In this document: positions 15,532 through 25,074 of the stretch, piece after piece | How the letters are laid out: every line of letters begins with the position of its first letter | Position numbering within the stretch: the stretch's first letter is position 1 | Origin: Salinispora pacifica CNR114 | Lineage (GTDB): Bacteria > Actinomycetota > Actinomycetes > Mycobacteriales > Micromonosporaceae | Direction of reading: 5' to 3' | Length of the DNA: 64,000 bases | Assembly: GCF_000514775.1 (NCBI RefSeq) | Contig: NZ_AZWO01000001.1 | Span: 310,001-374,000, forward strand | Translations under genes and position numbers: made by a program | Notes under the pieces: generated by a model | What the model saw: the letters and a program-made list of their open reading frames with translations, nothing else | Database searches by the model: none | What the model was told of the DNA's origin: nothing

Positions 15532-15615
15532 GGGCGGATTCTCCAAAGGCGGGATTGGTTGCGTGAGGCGGTGGTTTGGCCGCGGCGGCATCAGGCGGCT
15601 AGGAGTTGGGGCGAG

Positions 15616-15948
15616 TCAACCAGTCATGTGCTGGTCAAGGCGGCGGGCGACATCCATCCGCTCTAAGCGTTCGTGGCGGATGTCATCGCGCAGACCGTTG
15701 ATGTCTCGGCCCTGCTGACGTTGCGTCTCGATGACCTGGTCCAGCCCGGCGAGGACGCGGTCGATGTCGTCGCGGAGGTTGGTGTCGTGGGCGTTGGTGA
15801 CATGCTCGCGCACCTCGGCGAGGTGCTTGTGCTGTCTGCGTAGCAGGTCAACCAGTAGGCCGATGAAGGCGACGGCTATCGCGCCGAGGGCGGTAACTAT
15901 GGCCGCCTGTACGGCCGGATCGAGGGAGAGAGCGAGGGCGGGGCGCAC
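15616..15948 (-). CDS. DUF2746-like phage membrane protein (110 aa)
   Basis: One N-terminal transmembrane helix (AAIVTALGAIAVAFIGLLVDLL, about 14-35) followed by a charged coiled-coil (HKHLAEVREHV...DDIDRVLAGLDQVIETQRQQG). This matches small membrane proteins found beside lysis genes in actinophages; a spanin-like or holin-accessory role is possible. It is part of the structural/lysis transcript. Confidence 0.6.
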   Translation of the reverse strand: MRPALALSLDPAVQAAIVTALGAIAVAFIGLLVDLLRRQHKHLAEVREHVTNAHDTNLRDDIDRVLAGLDQVIETQRQQGRDINGLRDDIRHERLERMDVARRLDQHMTG

Positions 15949-15957
15949 GCGGCAGTC

Positions 15958-17019
15958 TCACCTCCAGGTTGATCCGTCACCTGCCCTGACCTGGGTCATG
16001 ACCCACCGGGTGCCACTGCCAATCCATACGATGGCATCGCGCCACCGAGCGCCATCGCCGACCTTGACACCGCTCAGCGTGGTGGCCGACGCCGTTGGGG
16101 ACCACGGGCTCACGCCGACTGCGTTGATGGCGCGAATCCGTATGTAGTAGGTGGTGCCCGGGAGCAGGCCGGACAGGGTTGCGGGTGATGCTGAGTCGGT
16201 CACGGTGGTCACGTCCGTAAAGGACGGGTTCACGGATCGGGCGATCTCGTATCCAGTGATGGACGCGCCGCCAGTGTCAGATGGCGCATACCAGGACACT
16301 GAGGCGGTGGTCGCGGTGATAGTGCTGAAACTCGGCGTGGTGGGTGCACTCGGCGCTTTGGCGCTGGTGGTGAACGCCCTGGAGCCGGAGTAGGAACCCC
16401 AGCCCACGGAATTGCGCGCCCGCACTCGGGCGTAGAGAGTGGTGCCGGGTGGCAGCCCGACGATGGTCCGGATCGTGCCCCAGCCTGGCGTGCTCCAGGT
16501 GTGGACGAGGTCCGTGAAGGCGGAGTTTCGTGACAACTGCCCAGCGTTGTAGTCCAGGGAGCGCCCGTTGTTGGACGGGGTGGACCAGGACAACCGTGCC
16601 GAGGTGGCGGTGACGGAACTGGCCGTGGGCGTCCCAGGGGCGCTTGGCGCGCTCGGAGGGCGGGCCGGCAGGGAAAGAGAACGTGTGTGTCTCGGTGTGC
16701 CGCCGTTATACATCCCGGAGATGGCGGCCGTCCATGAGTAGGTAGGTCCGCCACTGTGGCTGATGCTGGCAGTGAAATTCTTGCTGTAGATCAACTTCGT
16801 GGCACCGGTGCCGTCCAGGCTGTTGTGGTATGTGCCTGTGCCGCCACCCGTGCCGCTGATGCTGTAATTTTGATTGTCGTCGAATCTCCAGCCGTCCGTA
16901 ACCCTGACGTAGACGCGCAGATACACGGTGACGGATGTGCTCGATGCACCGGGGGTGGACGTCCAACAGTTAATGCCTACCCGGAGGTGACCTGAGCTGC
17001 TACCCCATGTGGTTGCCAT
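15958..17019 (-). CDS. Tail protein with two fibronectin type III domains
   Basis: 353 residues from ATG at 17019. After an N-terminal beta-sandwich (1-115) come two FN3 domains, about 125-215 (SAPGTPTASSVTATSARLSW...GTTLYARVRARNSVG) and 220-310 (APTTPSFSTITATTASVSW...GTTYYIRIRAINAVG). The C-terminal 40 residues (VKVGDGARWRDAIVWIG) repeat a tryptophan-rich surface motif. FN3 modules on phage tails usually bind carbohydrate on the cell surface; this is probably a tail tip or fibre component. Confidence 0.75.
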   Translation of the reverse strand: MATTWGSSSGHLRVGINCWTSTPGASSTSVTVYLRVYVRVTDGWRFDDNQNYSISGTGGGTGTYHNSLDGTGATKLIYSKNFTASISHSGGPTYSWTAAISGMYNGGTPRHTRSLSLPARPPSAPSAPGTPTASSVTATSARLSWSTPSNNGRSLDYNAGQLSRNSAFTDLVHTWSTPGWGTIRTIVGLPPGTTLYARVRARNSVGWGSYSGSRAFTTSAKAPSAPTTPSFSTITATTASVSWYAPSDTGGASITGYEIARSVNPSFTDVTTVTDSASPATLSGLLPGTTYYIRIRAINAVGVSPWSPTASATTLSGVKVGDGARWRDAIVWIGSGTRWVMTQVRAGDGSTWR

Positions 17020-17024
17020 GCGCC

Positions 17025-17726
17025 TCAGCCGACCGGCTGAATCCAGATGCGGTCCGTAGTCGGCGCACCTGACGGAGTGGTGGTGGAGACCGTTAGCGTA
17101 TATCCGTGCCACCGGGTCGAGTTCTCGACCGGGTTGGGGATTAGGCCCTCCCAGGCCGAGCCGTTGTAGTACTCCCAGCGCCCCGTCGTAGCGTTGAAGC
17201 CGAGCTGCGGCTTGCGGGGGGCGGTCGGGCGCGTGTCGGTGGTCCAGCCGCGAACGCGAAGACCGGCGAACTCGCGGTCATCGACCACCCCGGCGATCCC
17301 GGTTACGTTCGCGTCGATCGGCATGCGAGCGAGGGAGATTTCATGCCTGCCGGTGTCGGTCTGCGTGAGGGCTGGGAGCCCGCCGCCGGGGACTCCCTCC
17401 AGGACTTCCAGTGTGATCGAGTCCGCGGCGGGGTCTAGGCGCAGAATGGTGCGGTCTGTGCGGGCGGACGTGCCAGAGGGCGGTACCGGCACCGTCTCGA
17501 CAGCAGTCGATACGACGGCATGGCCGCGAACGATGGCGAAGCCCGGCTGCACGAAGACGTTCATCCCACCTGGGTCGCCAGACACCTGGAAGCCGGCCCC
17601 GCCGTGCGTGTCGGCAACACCGGAGTCCTGAAGTTCCCGAAACAGGTTGGAGTATTGGGTTTCCGTTGTTTCTTGGCCGTCGAAGGGGTACGCGCTGATC
17701 ACAGGCAGTCCTACAGTCCTCGGCAT
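17025..17726 (-). CDS. Minor tail protein (233 aa)
   Basis: ATG at 17726. The N-terminus (LPVISAYPFDGQETTETQYSN) and the segment GMNVFVQPGFAIVRGHAVVS are typical of actinophage baseplate or receptor-region proteins, and the middle has the repetitive beta pattern SGTSARTDRTILRLDPA. A short module near the end (PQLGFNATTGRWEYYNGSAWEG) resembles a Trp-rich surface-binding repeat. It lies between the large tail protein and the FN3 protein. Confidence 0.65.
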   Translation of the reverse strand: MPRTVGLPVISAYPFDGQETTETQYSNLFRELQDSGVADTHGGAGFQVSGDPGGMNVFVQPGFAIVRGHAVVSTAVETVPVPPSGTSARTDRTILRLDPAADSITLEVLEGVPGGGLPALTQTDTGRHEISLARMPIDANVTGIAGVVDDREFAGLRVRGWTTDTRPTAPRKPQLGFNATTGRWEYYNGSAWEGLIPNPVENSTRWHGYTLTVSTTTPSGAPTTDRIWIQPVG

Positions 17727-17773
17727 GGAGAAGCCCCCGCGCCTAGCGCTTGGGGCTGGTGGTGGGTGGGGCG

Positions 17774-19372
17774 TTAGTTGGCCCAGCGGATTGGGGTTAC
17801 CCGCAGTGCTGGGTAGGCAACACCGGTTGCGCCGTTGCCGGTTTTGTATGCTCGCGCCCGGAAGGTGTATGAACCCGCATCCAGGCGGGTGGTCATGCTG
17901 GTGGAGTGTTGGCCGCCGCCGGGTTGAGTGCCATGGGTGCCCACATACAACACCTGCCCCCAGGCCCCACCAGCCCACGACTGCGGGGCAGTGCCATTGA
18001 CGCTGACGCCGCAGCGGATGGTCGTCGAGTCGACATATCCGGCCGACAACCAGGCGCCCAACTCGACCTGGACGATGGCGTCTTGGGGCAGGGTGAGGCT
18101 GATGGTCCCGAGGTTGGGCAGGTCGGCCCAGGACGTTGCGGTGACCGGAATTGCGTTGCTATACGACAGCACCTGCGGGTCGGGGGGCAGCGTGTTCGGG
18201 TTCTCCGCGTTCCGCTCCAGCAGGGAGATCCGTTTTTCGGCGATGCCGAGTCTGCTCGCCGAGCTGGGGTCGGCGCGGGGTGACCCGATCAGGGCCCCGA
18301 TCCGGAATCCCTCCGAGTTGGCCCTGAGGATGTACCCGGTCACAGTGGAGGCGAGCGGGCGGGCCTCGACTGTGACGCCTACCCGGTCGCCCAGGTACCA
18401 GTCGCGGCCGAACTGCATGCTGGAATCTTCCATCGGAACAGCCTGGACGGCGAGGGCGGCGAAGCCCTCCTCGTCCAGCACCTCTTGGCCGGCTCGGGCT
18501 AGCTCGTCCCAGTCGTCGGTGTTGCGCTGGTCGACAAACCGTTCAATGCGCCGGCCCCACGCGCCCTCGGCGGCCAGGGACTCGGCAGTCTCTATTTCCA
18601 GGAACTGCCGCTCGGTCAACTGGCCCTGGCCAGCGACCAGGACGCGGGTCGCGCCCGGTGGCGTGACCGCCACACGATGCCCGGCCAGTGTGTTGTTGTA
18701 CACGTCCAGGCGGACTTCTGCCGATCGATCATTGACCTGGTAGGTCTCGAAGGCCAGACTGGCGCCGCGCTGGATGATACGAAATCCTAAGCTGTCTGGT
18801 CCGGCCAGCTCGGCGAGCAGGTCGCCGAGGATCGCGAAGCGGGTGCTCTTGGTGACCTGCTCGCCGCGGGCAAGGTCCGCGCCCATGACGAGGTGGCTAG
18901 TCAGCAGTCCGGTAGGCCGGCGCTCGGCTGGCGCAGCCGGGCCGATGTTCGCGGCGACGAAGGCGTGCATCACCGACTCCGCTGGGCCGGTTCGCACGTC
19001 GTGGGCCAGGGCCTGGCCATCGAGGTCGGGGTTAGTCGGATCAGGCAGCGCCAGGTGGTCCGCCAGTAGGACGGTGTCCGTCACTCCCTCAAAAGTGATA
19101 GTGCCAGCGGGGTCGTCGGCCGTGGCGCGGCTTTCCTGCCGGGCCGTAGGTCCGGAAAACGCCTCATGACCATCTGGGCCCGTCACCACGATGCCGGAGC
19201 CGGGCTGGCGTAGAGCGCCCGCTAGGGGGTGATCCGCAGTCAGTCGCAGCCGCCAGCTACCAACGTTGTTGTGCAGGTCGGATAGCTCCAGGTCCAGTTC
19301 TTCGTGGCGGACTTGGCCTAGGCGGGTGAGGGTCTTGTCCCTAATCTCGACGGTGATGTCCGCGAGGATCAC
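17774..19372 (-). CDS. Minor tail protein, Gp37-like hub (532 aa)
   Basis: The first 60 residues (ITVEIRDKTLTRLGQVRHEELDLELSDLHNN) and GSGIVVTGPDGHEAFSGP resemble siphophage tail-hub proteins of the Gp37/ReqiPepy6 type. The C-terminal part (about 420-532) is a beta-sandwich (VQVELGAWLSAGYVDSTTIRCGV, GSYTFRARAYKTG). It follows the distal tail gene with no gap, so its product probably assembles on it at the tail tip. Confidence 0.7.
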   Translation of the reverse strand: MILADITVEIRDKTLTRLGQVRHEELDLELSDLHNNVGSWRLRLTADHPLAGALRQPGSGIVVTGPDGHEAFSGPTARQESRATADDPAGTITFEGVTDTVLLADHLALPDPTNPDLDGQALAHDVRTGPAESVMHAFVAANIGPAAPAERRPTGLLTSHLVMGADLARGEQVTKSTRFAILGDLLAELAGPDSLGFRIIQRGASLAFETYQVNDRSAEVRLDVYNNTLAGHRVAVTPPGATRVLVAGQGQLTERQFLEIETAESLAAEGAWGRRIERFVDQRNTDDWDELARAGQEVLDEEGFAALAVQAVPMEDSSMQFGRDWYLGDRVGVTVEARPLASTVTGYILRANSEGFRIGALIGSPRADPSSASRLGIAEKRISLLERNAENPNTLPPDPQVLSYSNAIPVTATSWADLPNLGTISLTLPQDAIVQVELGAWLSAGYVDSTTIRCGVSVNGTAPQSWAGGAWGQVLYVGTHGTQPGGGQHSTSMTTRLDAGSYTFRARAYKTGNGATGVAYPALRVTPIRWAN

Positions 19373-21481
19373 TCAGATCACCATCCATCTGCGTGGCCGC
19401 CAGGTGCAGGAAATCGACGAGCGGCCGACAACCTGCGGGAGGGAGCGGGTTGAGGCGGAGGCGTGGTTCACGCCCGTCCATTGGTGGACGCCCGTTGTCA
19501 GGGAGTCCAGGCTGTCTCCATCGAAGTAGGAACCGGTGTAGCTGCCGCTGATGAGTGCCCAGTGGGCTAGGTCGAACTGCCCATGCGTGGTCGGGGATAG
19601 GGTGTCGGGTAGGCTGATATGGAGCCCGATGTCCGCATCTGTCCCAGCGTCGGCGAGCGCGGTGAAATGTATCCGCGCGTCCATCCAGCCAGCACCCACG
19701 CCGAAGACATGGGTGCTGGGCATCACTTCAGCAGAGCCTGCCTCGTTGGCGATTCGTAGTGAGACCTCGTCGGACGGCCAGCCTGCCATCCGCATGCGTA
19801 CCAGCAGCGTGTACTGCTGTCCGGCGGTGATGTCGGTATGCGACACGGCCGTGGACCTGGCTACGCGGTTGCTGGTAGTCGGGCTACCGGCGACAGCGCG
19901 CCACCGCTGGTGGCGGGTGCCAGCGGTGCCGGCGGCCCAATACGGAAACCAGGCTGAGTCACCGGAGACGCTGACCGCCTGCCCTACCGACTGCGGGGCC
20001 ACGGCCTCCGAGACTGAGCCGTGAGCCATGTCCACCCACCGGTAGGTGACTCCATCCGTAGGGTCCGTGCTGCCGTCGAAGTAGCTATCCAGAACGGTCG
20101 TCTTTTCATACAGCACCGCATCCCACCAGAGAGCCGTGCCGTCCGGCGGGTGAGGTACATTGATGTCAGTTGTTACAACCTCAATATAGACCTTGTCCAC
20201 TTCTGCCGGCATTGACTGGCTTGTCACGTGCACTCGGGTCCAGGTGTTCGCCGGGAGGTCAGCGACTGGTCCCTCGATGCGGGCCAGTTCATCGAAGTCG
20301 GCGCTGTAGGCAACCATTGATGCCTGCATTTCGCACGGTTCGTCACTGCGCATGTAAACAGAGCAGGTGAGTGGGTCGCCTTCGGCCACCTGACCGGCCA
20401 TGAGGTCATAAATGTAGAAGCCGGCAGCCCTGGTGCCGTCCGCGTTGCTTGTGGTCATCCAGGAGGACCGAGTGCCCGAGTAGGCCGCCGTGGCGTCGAA
20501 GCCGAATTCGGAGGCCCATATCCAGCCGCCCCCGATGTCACGGTCACCGCCGGGCTCTTGAGAGGGGTTACGGAAGTAATTTCTCCGCACCACCGTTTCC
20601 CCCGTCGCATTCTCGCCGCGGGGATTGGTGACATAATTAGTCCAGATCGGAGCGCCCCTTGGGGCAAGGGTGCCGGCTGAAGTGTCCTCCAGGGAGACGT
20701 GTGCGGTAGTCGTGCCGGGCGGGATTGACCACAATTTCGGAGCGGGAGCAAGCTCGGCGTAGCGATTGACCCCGGTGCCGTCCGTGACCGCGCCGGAGCC
20801 AGTGTCGACGATCAGCTTCTCATCGGGCAAAAGGGTGCCCACCCACATGAACTCATGCCCCTCCACGGACCGGGCATGGAAGGCGCTTCCCGGGCCGTTC
20901 ACCTCCCACACCGGGTAGGCGGGAGCGTCACCCGTGTTCTCCAGCGTCATTGAGCCAATAGCCTGGCTGGCGGCGACCTGGAGCCTGGCTAGTCCGCTGA
21001 GCAGTAGGCCGCGACCACCGCTGCCGTGCTCGATGACCTTGCGCGTTTCGACTGAGGAGGTCCAATACGGCTGGCCGGCGCGCAGGGTGAGGACCAGCCG
21101 CAGGTCTTGGTTCCCAATGGTGTCGACGCCGTAGACGTAGTCACCGCCCCCGACTCGGCGTACCTCGGTATACCAGCTCGACCCGCCATCCTCGACCAGA
21201 CGCAAGGTGCACGGTCCCGCCATCATGAGCGCCAGCCGGGACACTAGCCGCTGGAGGCCCGCGCGGTCGGGTGCGGAAAAATAGAGCGGGAGGTCGATGT
21301 CCCGGGGCAACACCCGCTGCCCCCGAAACAGGGCACCGTCGCCAGCGCCCGCGAGCCACTGGGTGGAGATGTCTGGGAGGCCGAGGCCCGTAAGGCCCGG
21401 CATGGCCTGAAACCCCTCGCCCCGCATCAGGACGTCATCGAGGTTAATGACATCGGTAGCCGACTCCAGTTGCAGTCTCAC
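19373..21481 (-). CDS. Distal tail / minor tail protein with carbohydrate-binding-like region (702 aa)
   Basis: Residues 1-230 fit a distal-tail fold (DVLMRGEGFQAMPGLTGLGLP, RGQRVLPRDIDLPLYF, LRLVEDGGSSWYTEVRRVGGGDY). Two long beta-jelly-roll stretches follow that look like carbohydrate-binding modules (SSWMTTSNADGTRAAGFYIY; YTLLVRMRMAGWPSDEVSLRI), each ending in a similar SYFDGSTDPTDG / SYFDGDSLDSLT motif, so the region appears internally duplicated. It overlaps the tape-measure stop by 4 nt. Confidence 0.7.
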   Translation of the reverse strand: MRLQLESATDVINLDDVLMRGEGFQAMPGLTGLGLPDISTQWLAGAGDGALFRGQRVLPRDIDLPLYFSAPDRAGLQRLVSRLALMMAGPCTLRLVEDGGSSWYTEVRRVGGGDYVYGVDTIGNQDLRLVLTLRAGQPYWTSSVETRKVIEHGSGGRGLLLSGLARLQVAASQAIGSMTLENTGDAPAYPVWEVNGPGSAFHARSVEGHEFMWVGTLLPDEKLIVDTGSGAVTDGTGVNRYAELAPAPKLWSIPPGTTTAHVSLEDTSAGTLAPRGAPIWTNYVTNPRGENATGETVVRRNYFRNPSQEPGGDRDIGGGWIWASEFGFDATAAYSGTRSSWMTTSNADGTRAAGFYIYDLMAGQVAEGDPLTCSVYMRSDEPCEMQASMVAYSADFDELARIEGPVADLPANTWTRVHVTSQSMPAEVDKVYIEVVTTDINVPHPPDGTALWWDAVLYEKTTVLDSYFDGSTDPTDGVTYRWVDMAHGSVSEAVAPQSVGQAVSVSGDSAWFPYWAAGTAGTRHQRWRAVAGSPTTSNRVARSTAVSHTDITAGQQYTLLVRMRMAGWPSDEVSLRIANEAGSAEVMPSTHVFGVGAGWMDARIHFTALADAGTDADIGLHISLPDTLSPTTHGQFDLAHWALISGSYTGSYFDGDSLDSLTTGVHQWTGVNHASASTRSLPQVVGRSSISCTWRPRRWMVI

Positions 21482-24279
21482 CAGCCCACCATCCGTGCGC
21501 GTCCGGCGGCCTTGAACAGGTCTTCCTCGCTGGACAGCGAGGATCCCGGGGCCGCGTGATAGTTGAGGATCTTTTGAACGACGGCCTCCTGCTCGGCCCC
21601 ATCCAGGGCTGCCGCTAGCCGGGAATGAATGCCGCCGGTCGCGCCCGGAATAGCAAACTCAGTGCTGGCAACATCTTTGGTCAGCTCGGCCAGGGAGCGG
21701 CGCACCATGCCGTAGCGGGATTCCAGGCCATTAATGAAGCCGTCCATGACCATTCGGCCGGCGTCAACCAAAAGGTTTCGGTCCTCAGAGGCCGGGCCCT
21801 TCCAGTCGGGGATCAGGTTGGTAATTGAATTGAGGGTGCCCTTGACCTTGCCGACCATTGATTTGATGCCCCTTATGAGGCCATCGATGATCTTTTTGCC
21901 GGCGTCGTGTAGGAGGGTACTGGCATTGCGGAAAGTATCAACGACGCCCTTGCGCAGCAGTTCAACCGCGGCGCGAACATCGTCGAAGGCTCCGCGGAAC
22001 AGCTTCTTGATCGCATCTAGCGCATTGCCCGGGGCGGCTTTGAGGTCGTCCAGGAATGATCCCCATCGCCCCTTGATGCTGTCCCACAGCTCCAGCGCAA
22101 TCCGCTTGATCGCGCTCCAAGCGTTGCCCCAGAGACTCGTAATCCCCTTGAGCGCGCCCTTGAGGACACTCCCCCCGAGGAAGGCGAGGATCAGGACGAA
22201 GGCACCCTTGATGGCGTCCCAGATGCCGGTCCAGACCTGCTGGATGCCGGTCCACATTCGGCTCCAGTCACCGGTGAATAGGCCCGCGAAGACGTTCCAG
22301 ACCCCCATAACATAGCTAGTGACGCCTTTAAATACGTCCTTGATTGCGTTGATAATGTCGATGAAGGCGCCAATGACAACCTCGCCGACCCAGACGATCG
22401 CTGGCGCGAGCAGGTCGAGCAGCCAGTTTGCGAACGCCGCGATGACGGTGAGCACTGGGGTCAAGGCCGCGACCAGGCCCGTGATCGCGGCGACCAATGG
22501 CGGCAGGACTGCCATCACGATCTGCATGACGATGTCGATCAGTGGGGTAAGGATCGCCGTCACCAGGTTGATCAGAACAGGCAAAAGCGGAGTGATCGCG
22601 GTTAGGAGTTCACCAATGACCATTCCGAGCAGCCCCAGAAGCGGAGCCAGCGCGGTAACAATCTGGAGCAGCGCACCGCCGAGGATGTCGACCACCGGCA
22701 TCAGGGCCGGCAGGATCGCAGTGAACGCGATGGCCAGCGCCTCGATCAGCACCGCAGCGATCGGTCCCAACGCGGCCAAGAGCTGACCAGCGACCTGGGC
22801 GATCAGGCCAATGACCCCGGCGAGCGGGGCCATCGCGGGAGCCAGGGCAGAGACCGCAGCCGACATCGCGACGATCAGGGCCTCGATACCCCTCTGGATA
22901 GCAGGGTCCGCCAACGCGCCAGCTATGGCACCCAGCGCGACACCCAGCGTTGCCCCGATCAACGGGCCCAGCGTGGTGAACGTGTTCGCCAGGCTGGTGA
23001 ACAGCCGTTCGAGCTGAGGGCCCGCGCCCGAGGCGATGTTGCTCATCATCTCGTGCGCTGTGGCGAACACGTTCGTGAGCGTCGCTTGGAAAGCGGGAGA
23101 GTTGACCACCGCCGCGACTCGGCCGAGGGTGTCGGCCATCGCGCCGAGCGACGAACCGCCGCCGGCCGTAGCCGCCCGGCCAATGCCCGCGAACGTCGAC
23201 GAGAGGTGCTTGATCACATCGCCCAGCGCGGTGAGCTGCATGAGCGCGGTGTCGATCCAGTCGTCGAGCCGACCATCCGCCGCGGCCCCGGAGAGCCAGG
23301 CGTCGAAGCTGTTCGTGATGTCAACAAACCACTGGGCGAGCCGGGGCAGGTAGCCGGCACCGACCGACCCGAGGGTCGCGAAAATACTGGCCAAGCCCTC
23401 GCTTGCCTCGGAGGCGATGTCGATCGAAGCCGTTAGGTCGTCGAACATGCCGGCCAGAGCGCCGTCGAACGTTCCCGTGAAGGCGGTGGCAAGCTGGCCG
23501 AAGAAGGTGCCGAGATGTGACGAGACGTGCGCGATGCCGGCCGAGAACTGTGGCAGGAGGGTACTGATCAGCTCCTGAATTGGAGCCCTGGCCGCCGACC
23601 AAAAGTTAGCCGACATCCTGTCCTGGAGGGCGGATAGCTGGGCACTGACCTGCGGAAAGACCGTGGTGAAGTCCTTCAAGACGGCGACCGTTGCCCCGAG
23701 GCCGATCGCCATCCCGCCGAAAATCCCGGGCAACGCCAGGGCTGCGGGGGCGATCTGCGCCAGGGCGGCCGACAAGGCGGCCAGATTGCTCGCCGCGGCG
23801 ATACCCCAGCCGGCGAGACCAGCAACCGCCAGGGCCAATGCGCCGATCAGGGGCACGGCCTTGTCCAAGTTGATCAGCTTTTCGTACAGGGTGTCGAAGA
23901 TGCTGTGCAGCGCGCGAGCGCCGCTGAGGGCAGCCAGGGCTGTGACCACGTTCGCCAAGGCCGCATTATTGATCTGCGGAATGATCTCGACCGTGCGGGG
24001 CCGAGAGACCGCGCGCAGCCGGGCATTGACCAGGGTGGCGGCACCAGTCAACAGCTCAGGCTTGACCTGGATCTTCAGAGGGCTGATGCCCCTAGCCCAG
24101 TCCCGCAGCTCCTTCTTCAGCCGGTTCAGGTGGGTCTTGTCGATGTCGAGCTGGACCTTGAGATCCTTGAGCTGCCGCTGAATCTTGGTCAGCTCGCGTT
24201 GGGTCGACGACCGGAATTTGCTGGTGTCAGGCATCACTCTGACGCTGATGCGCCCGATTACCTGTCCGGAATCCGGCAT
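21478..24279 (-). CDS. Tape measure protein
   Basis: 933 residues, the longest phage gene here, in the standard place after the tail chaperone pair. The N-terminus is a coiled coil (FRSSTQRELTKIQRQLKDLKVQLDIDKTH), and the middle (about 130-620) is a long run of hydrophobic, Ala/Leu-rich helices ending in repeated LLxxITPLLPVLINL-type segments. The protein spans the tail tube, sets its length and threads into the host membrane. By the usual rule of about 1.5 angstrom per residue this suggests a tail of roughly 140 nm (inference). Confidence 0.9.
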   Translation of the reverse strand: MPDSGQVIGRISVRVMPDTSKFRSSTQRELTKIQRQLKDLKVQLDIDKTHLNRLKKELRDWARGISPLKIQVKPELLTGAATLVNARLRAVSRPRTVEIIPQINNAALANVVTALAALSGARALHSIFDTLYEKLINLDKAVPLIGALALAVAGLAGWGIAAASNLAALSAALAQIAPAALALPGIFGGMAIGLGATVAVLKDFTTVFPQVSAQLSALQDRMSANFWSAARAPIQELISTLLPQFSAGIAHVSSHLGTFFGQLATAFTGTFDGALAGMFDDLTASIDIASEASEGLASIFATLGSVGAGYLPRLAQWFVDITNSFDAWLSGAAADGRLDDWIDTALMQLTALGDVIKHLSSTFAGIGRAATAGGGSSLGAMADTLGRVAAVVNSPAFQATLTNVFATAHEMMSNIASGAGPQLERLFTSLANTFTTLGPLIGATLGVALGAIAGALADPAIQRGIEALIVAMSAAVSALAPAMAPLAGVIGLIAQVAGQLLAALGPIAAVLIEALAIAFTAILPALMPVVDILGGALLQIVTALAPLLGLLGMVIGELLTAITPLLPVLINLVTAILTPLIDIVMQIVMAVLPPLVAAITGLVAALTPVLTVIAAFANWLLDLLAPAIVWVGEVVIGAFIDIINAIKDVFKGVTSYVMGVWNVFAGLFTGDWSRMWTGIQQVWTGIWDAIKGAFVLILAFLGGSVLKGALKGITSLWGNAWSAIKRIALELWDSIKGRWGSFLDDLKAAPGNALDAIKKLFRGAFDDVRAAVELLRKGVVDTFRNASTLLHDAGKKIIDGLIRGIKSMVGKVKGTLNSITNLIPDWKGPASEDRNLLVDAGRMVMDGFINGLESRYGMVRRSLAELTKDVASTEFAIPGATGGIHSRLAAALDGAEQEAVVQKILNYHAAPGSSLSSEEDLFKAAGRARMVGW

Positions 24280-24281
24280 GT

Positions 24282-24677
24282 CTACCTCCGCTGGAGCCGT
24301 TTGTAGATGTCAGCGACCGAGGCAGGCTTCTTGGGCCCGGCCTGTGACTTCGACCTAGGGCGCGGGTAGGCGTCGAACTTCGGTGCCTTGCCCTTCTGCC
24401 AGTTGCCGGTAGCCCGGGTGTTGGTGGTGATCGCGTCGAAAAGGTCGGCTAGCAGGTAACGGTCCTGCCCCCAGCCGAATCGGTCCCGGCCTCCGGACGC
24501 GAGAGCAACGGTCAGGGAGGTGTCGGGCAGCCTCTGCACGTACGCCAGGACGAGGGTCGGCGATGGACCGCGCCCCTCGATCACGTCCACCAGGTTGAGC
24601 CCGTAGTGGTACGCGAGGTCAGGCAGCAGCCCCTCACCGTAGGCGTCGATCAGTCGGCAGAGGGCGAGGCTTCCCCC
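24282..24677 (-). CDS. Tail assembly chaperone, frameshift extension (gpT-like)
   Basis: This frame has no credible independent start but reads continuously from just before the upstream stop: SLALCRLIDAYGEGLLPDL, then DVIEGRGPSPTLVLAYVQRLP, and ends in a basic tail with KRLQRR. The pattern is that of the downstream half of siphophage tail chaperones, made only as a fusion by -1 slippage. The slippery heptamer GGGGGAA lies at 24671-24677 on the minus strand, 7 codons before the upstream stop. Confidence 0.8.
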   Translation of the reverse strand, partial: GGSLALCRLIDAYGEGLLPDLAYHYGLNLVDVIEGRGPSPTLVLAYVQRLPDTSLTVALASGGRDRFGWGQDRYLLADLFDAITTNTRATGNWQKGKAPKFDAYPRPRSKSQAGPKKPASVADIYKRLQRR

Positions 24678-24991
24678 GCCTGGGTGCCCTCCACGTAGCG
24701 CTCGAAGATCGTGGCCATGACTGCGAGGTCGTCGCCAATCTCTCTCAGTAGCGCGGTCGCCTGAGGCTTGTTGCGGGCGACGAGGGTCAACGCCTCACGA
24801 AGTAGGGCTTCCTGGTCCGCGCCGTCTTCGGTCAGTCGTTCCTGGACGCTGCCTAGCGCATCCCGGTTTCGTTTGGCCAGGCGCAACGGGTTGAGTAGGG
24901 AGACCGTGGTCTCTCCGAGGGCAATGTCGAGCGATGCGTACTTTGCATCAGCGGCAGCACGAATATCGTCGAGGGAGAGGGCGTTAGGCAT
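24650..24991 (-). CDS. Tail assembly chaperone (gpG-like)
   Basis: 113 residues; MPNALSLDDIRAAADAKYASLDIALGE then a helical body (LLREALTLVARNKPQATALLREIGDD). Size, position between the major tail and tape-measure genes, and the frameshift partner all match lambda gpG-type chaperones, which coat the tape measure during tail assembly. A hypothetical ribosome slip near its end yields the gpGT form. Confidence 0.8.
   Translation of the reverse strand: MPNALSLDDIRAAADAKYASLDIALGETTVSLLNPLRLAKRNRDALGSVQERLTEDGADQEALLREALTLVARNKPQATALLREIGDDLAVMATIFERYVEGTQAGEASPSAD
24671..24677 (-). promoter_or_regulatory. Putative -1 frameshift slippery site
   Basis: GGGGGAA within codons GCG-GGG-GAA. Slipping back one base moves the ribosome into the open downstream frame that continues for about 130 codons. 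Confidence 0.75.
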
Positions 24992-25074
24992 TATGTGCGA
25001 GTCTCCAGGGGAAGTAGATCATGCATGGGTGGAATACGGCTTGAGACATCTCCTAAAAGGCCCCTACTGTCGGG

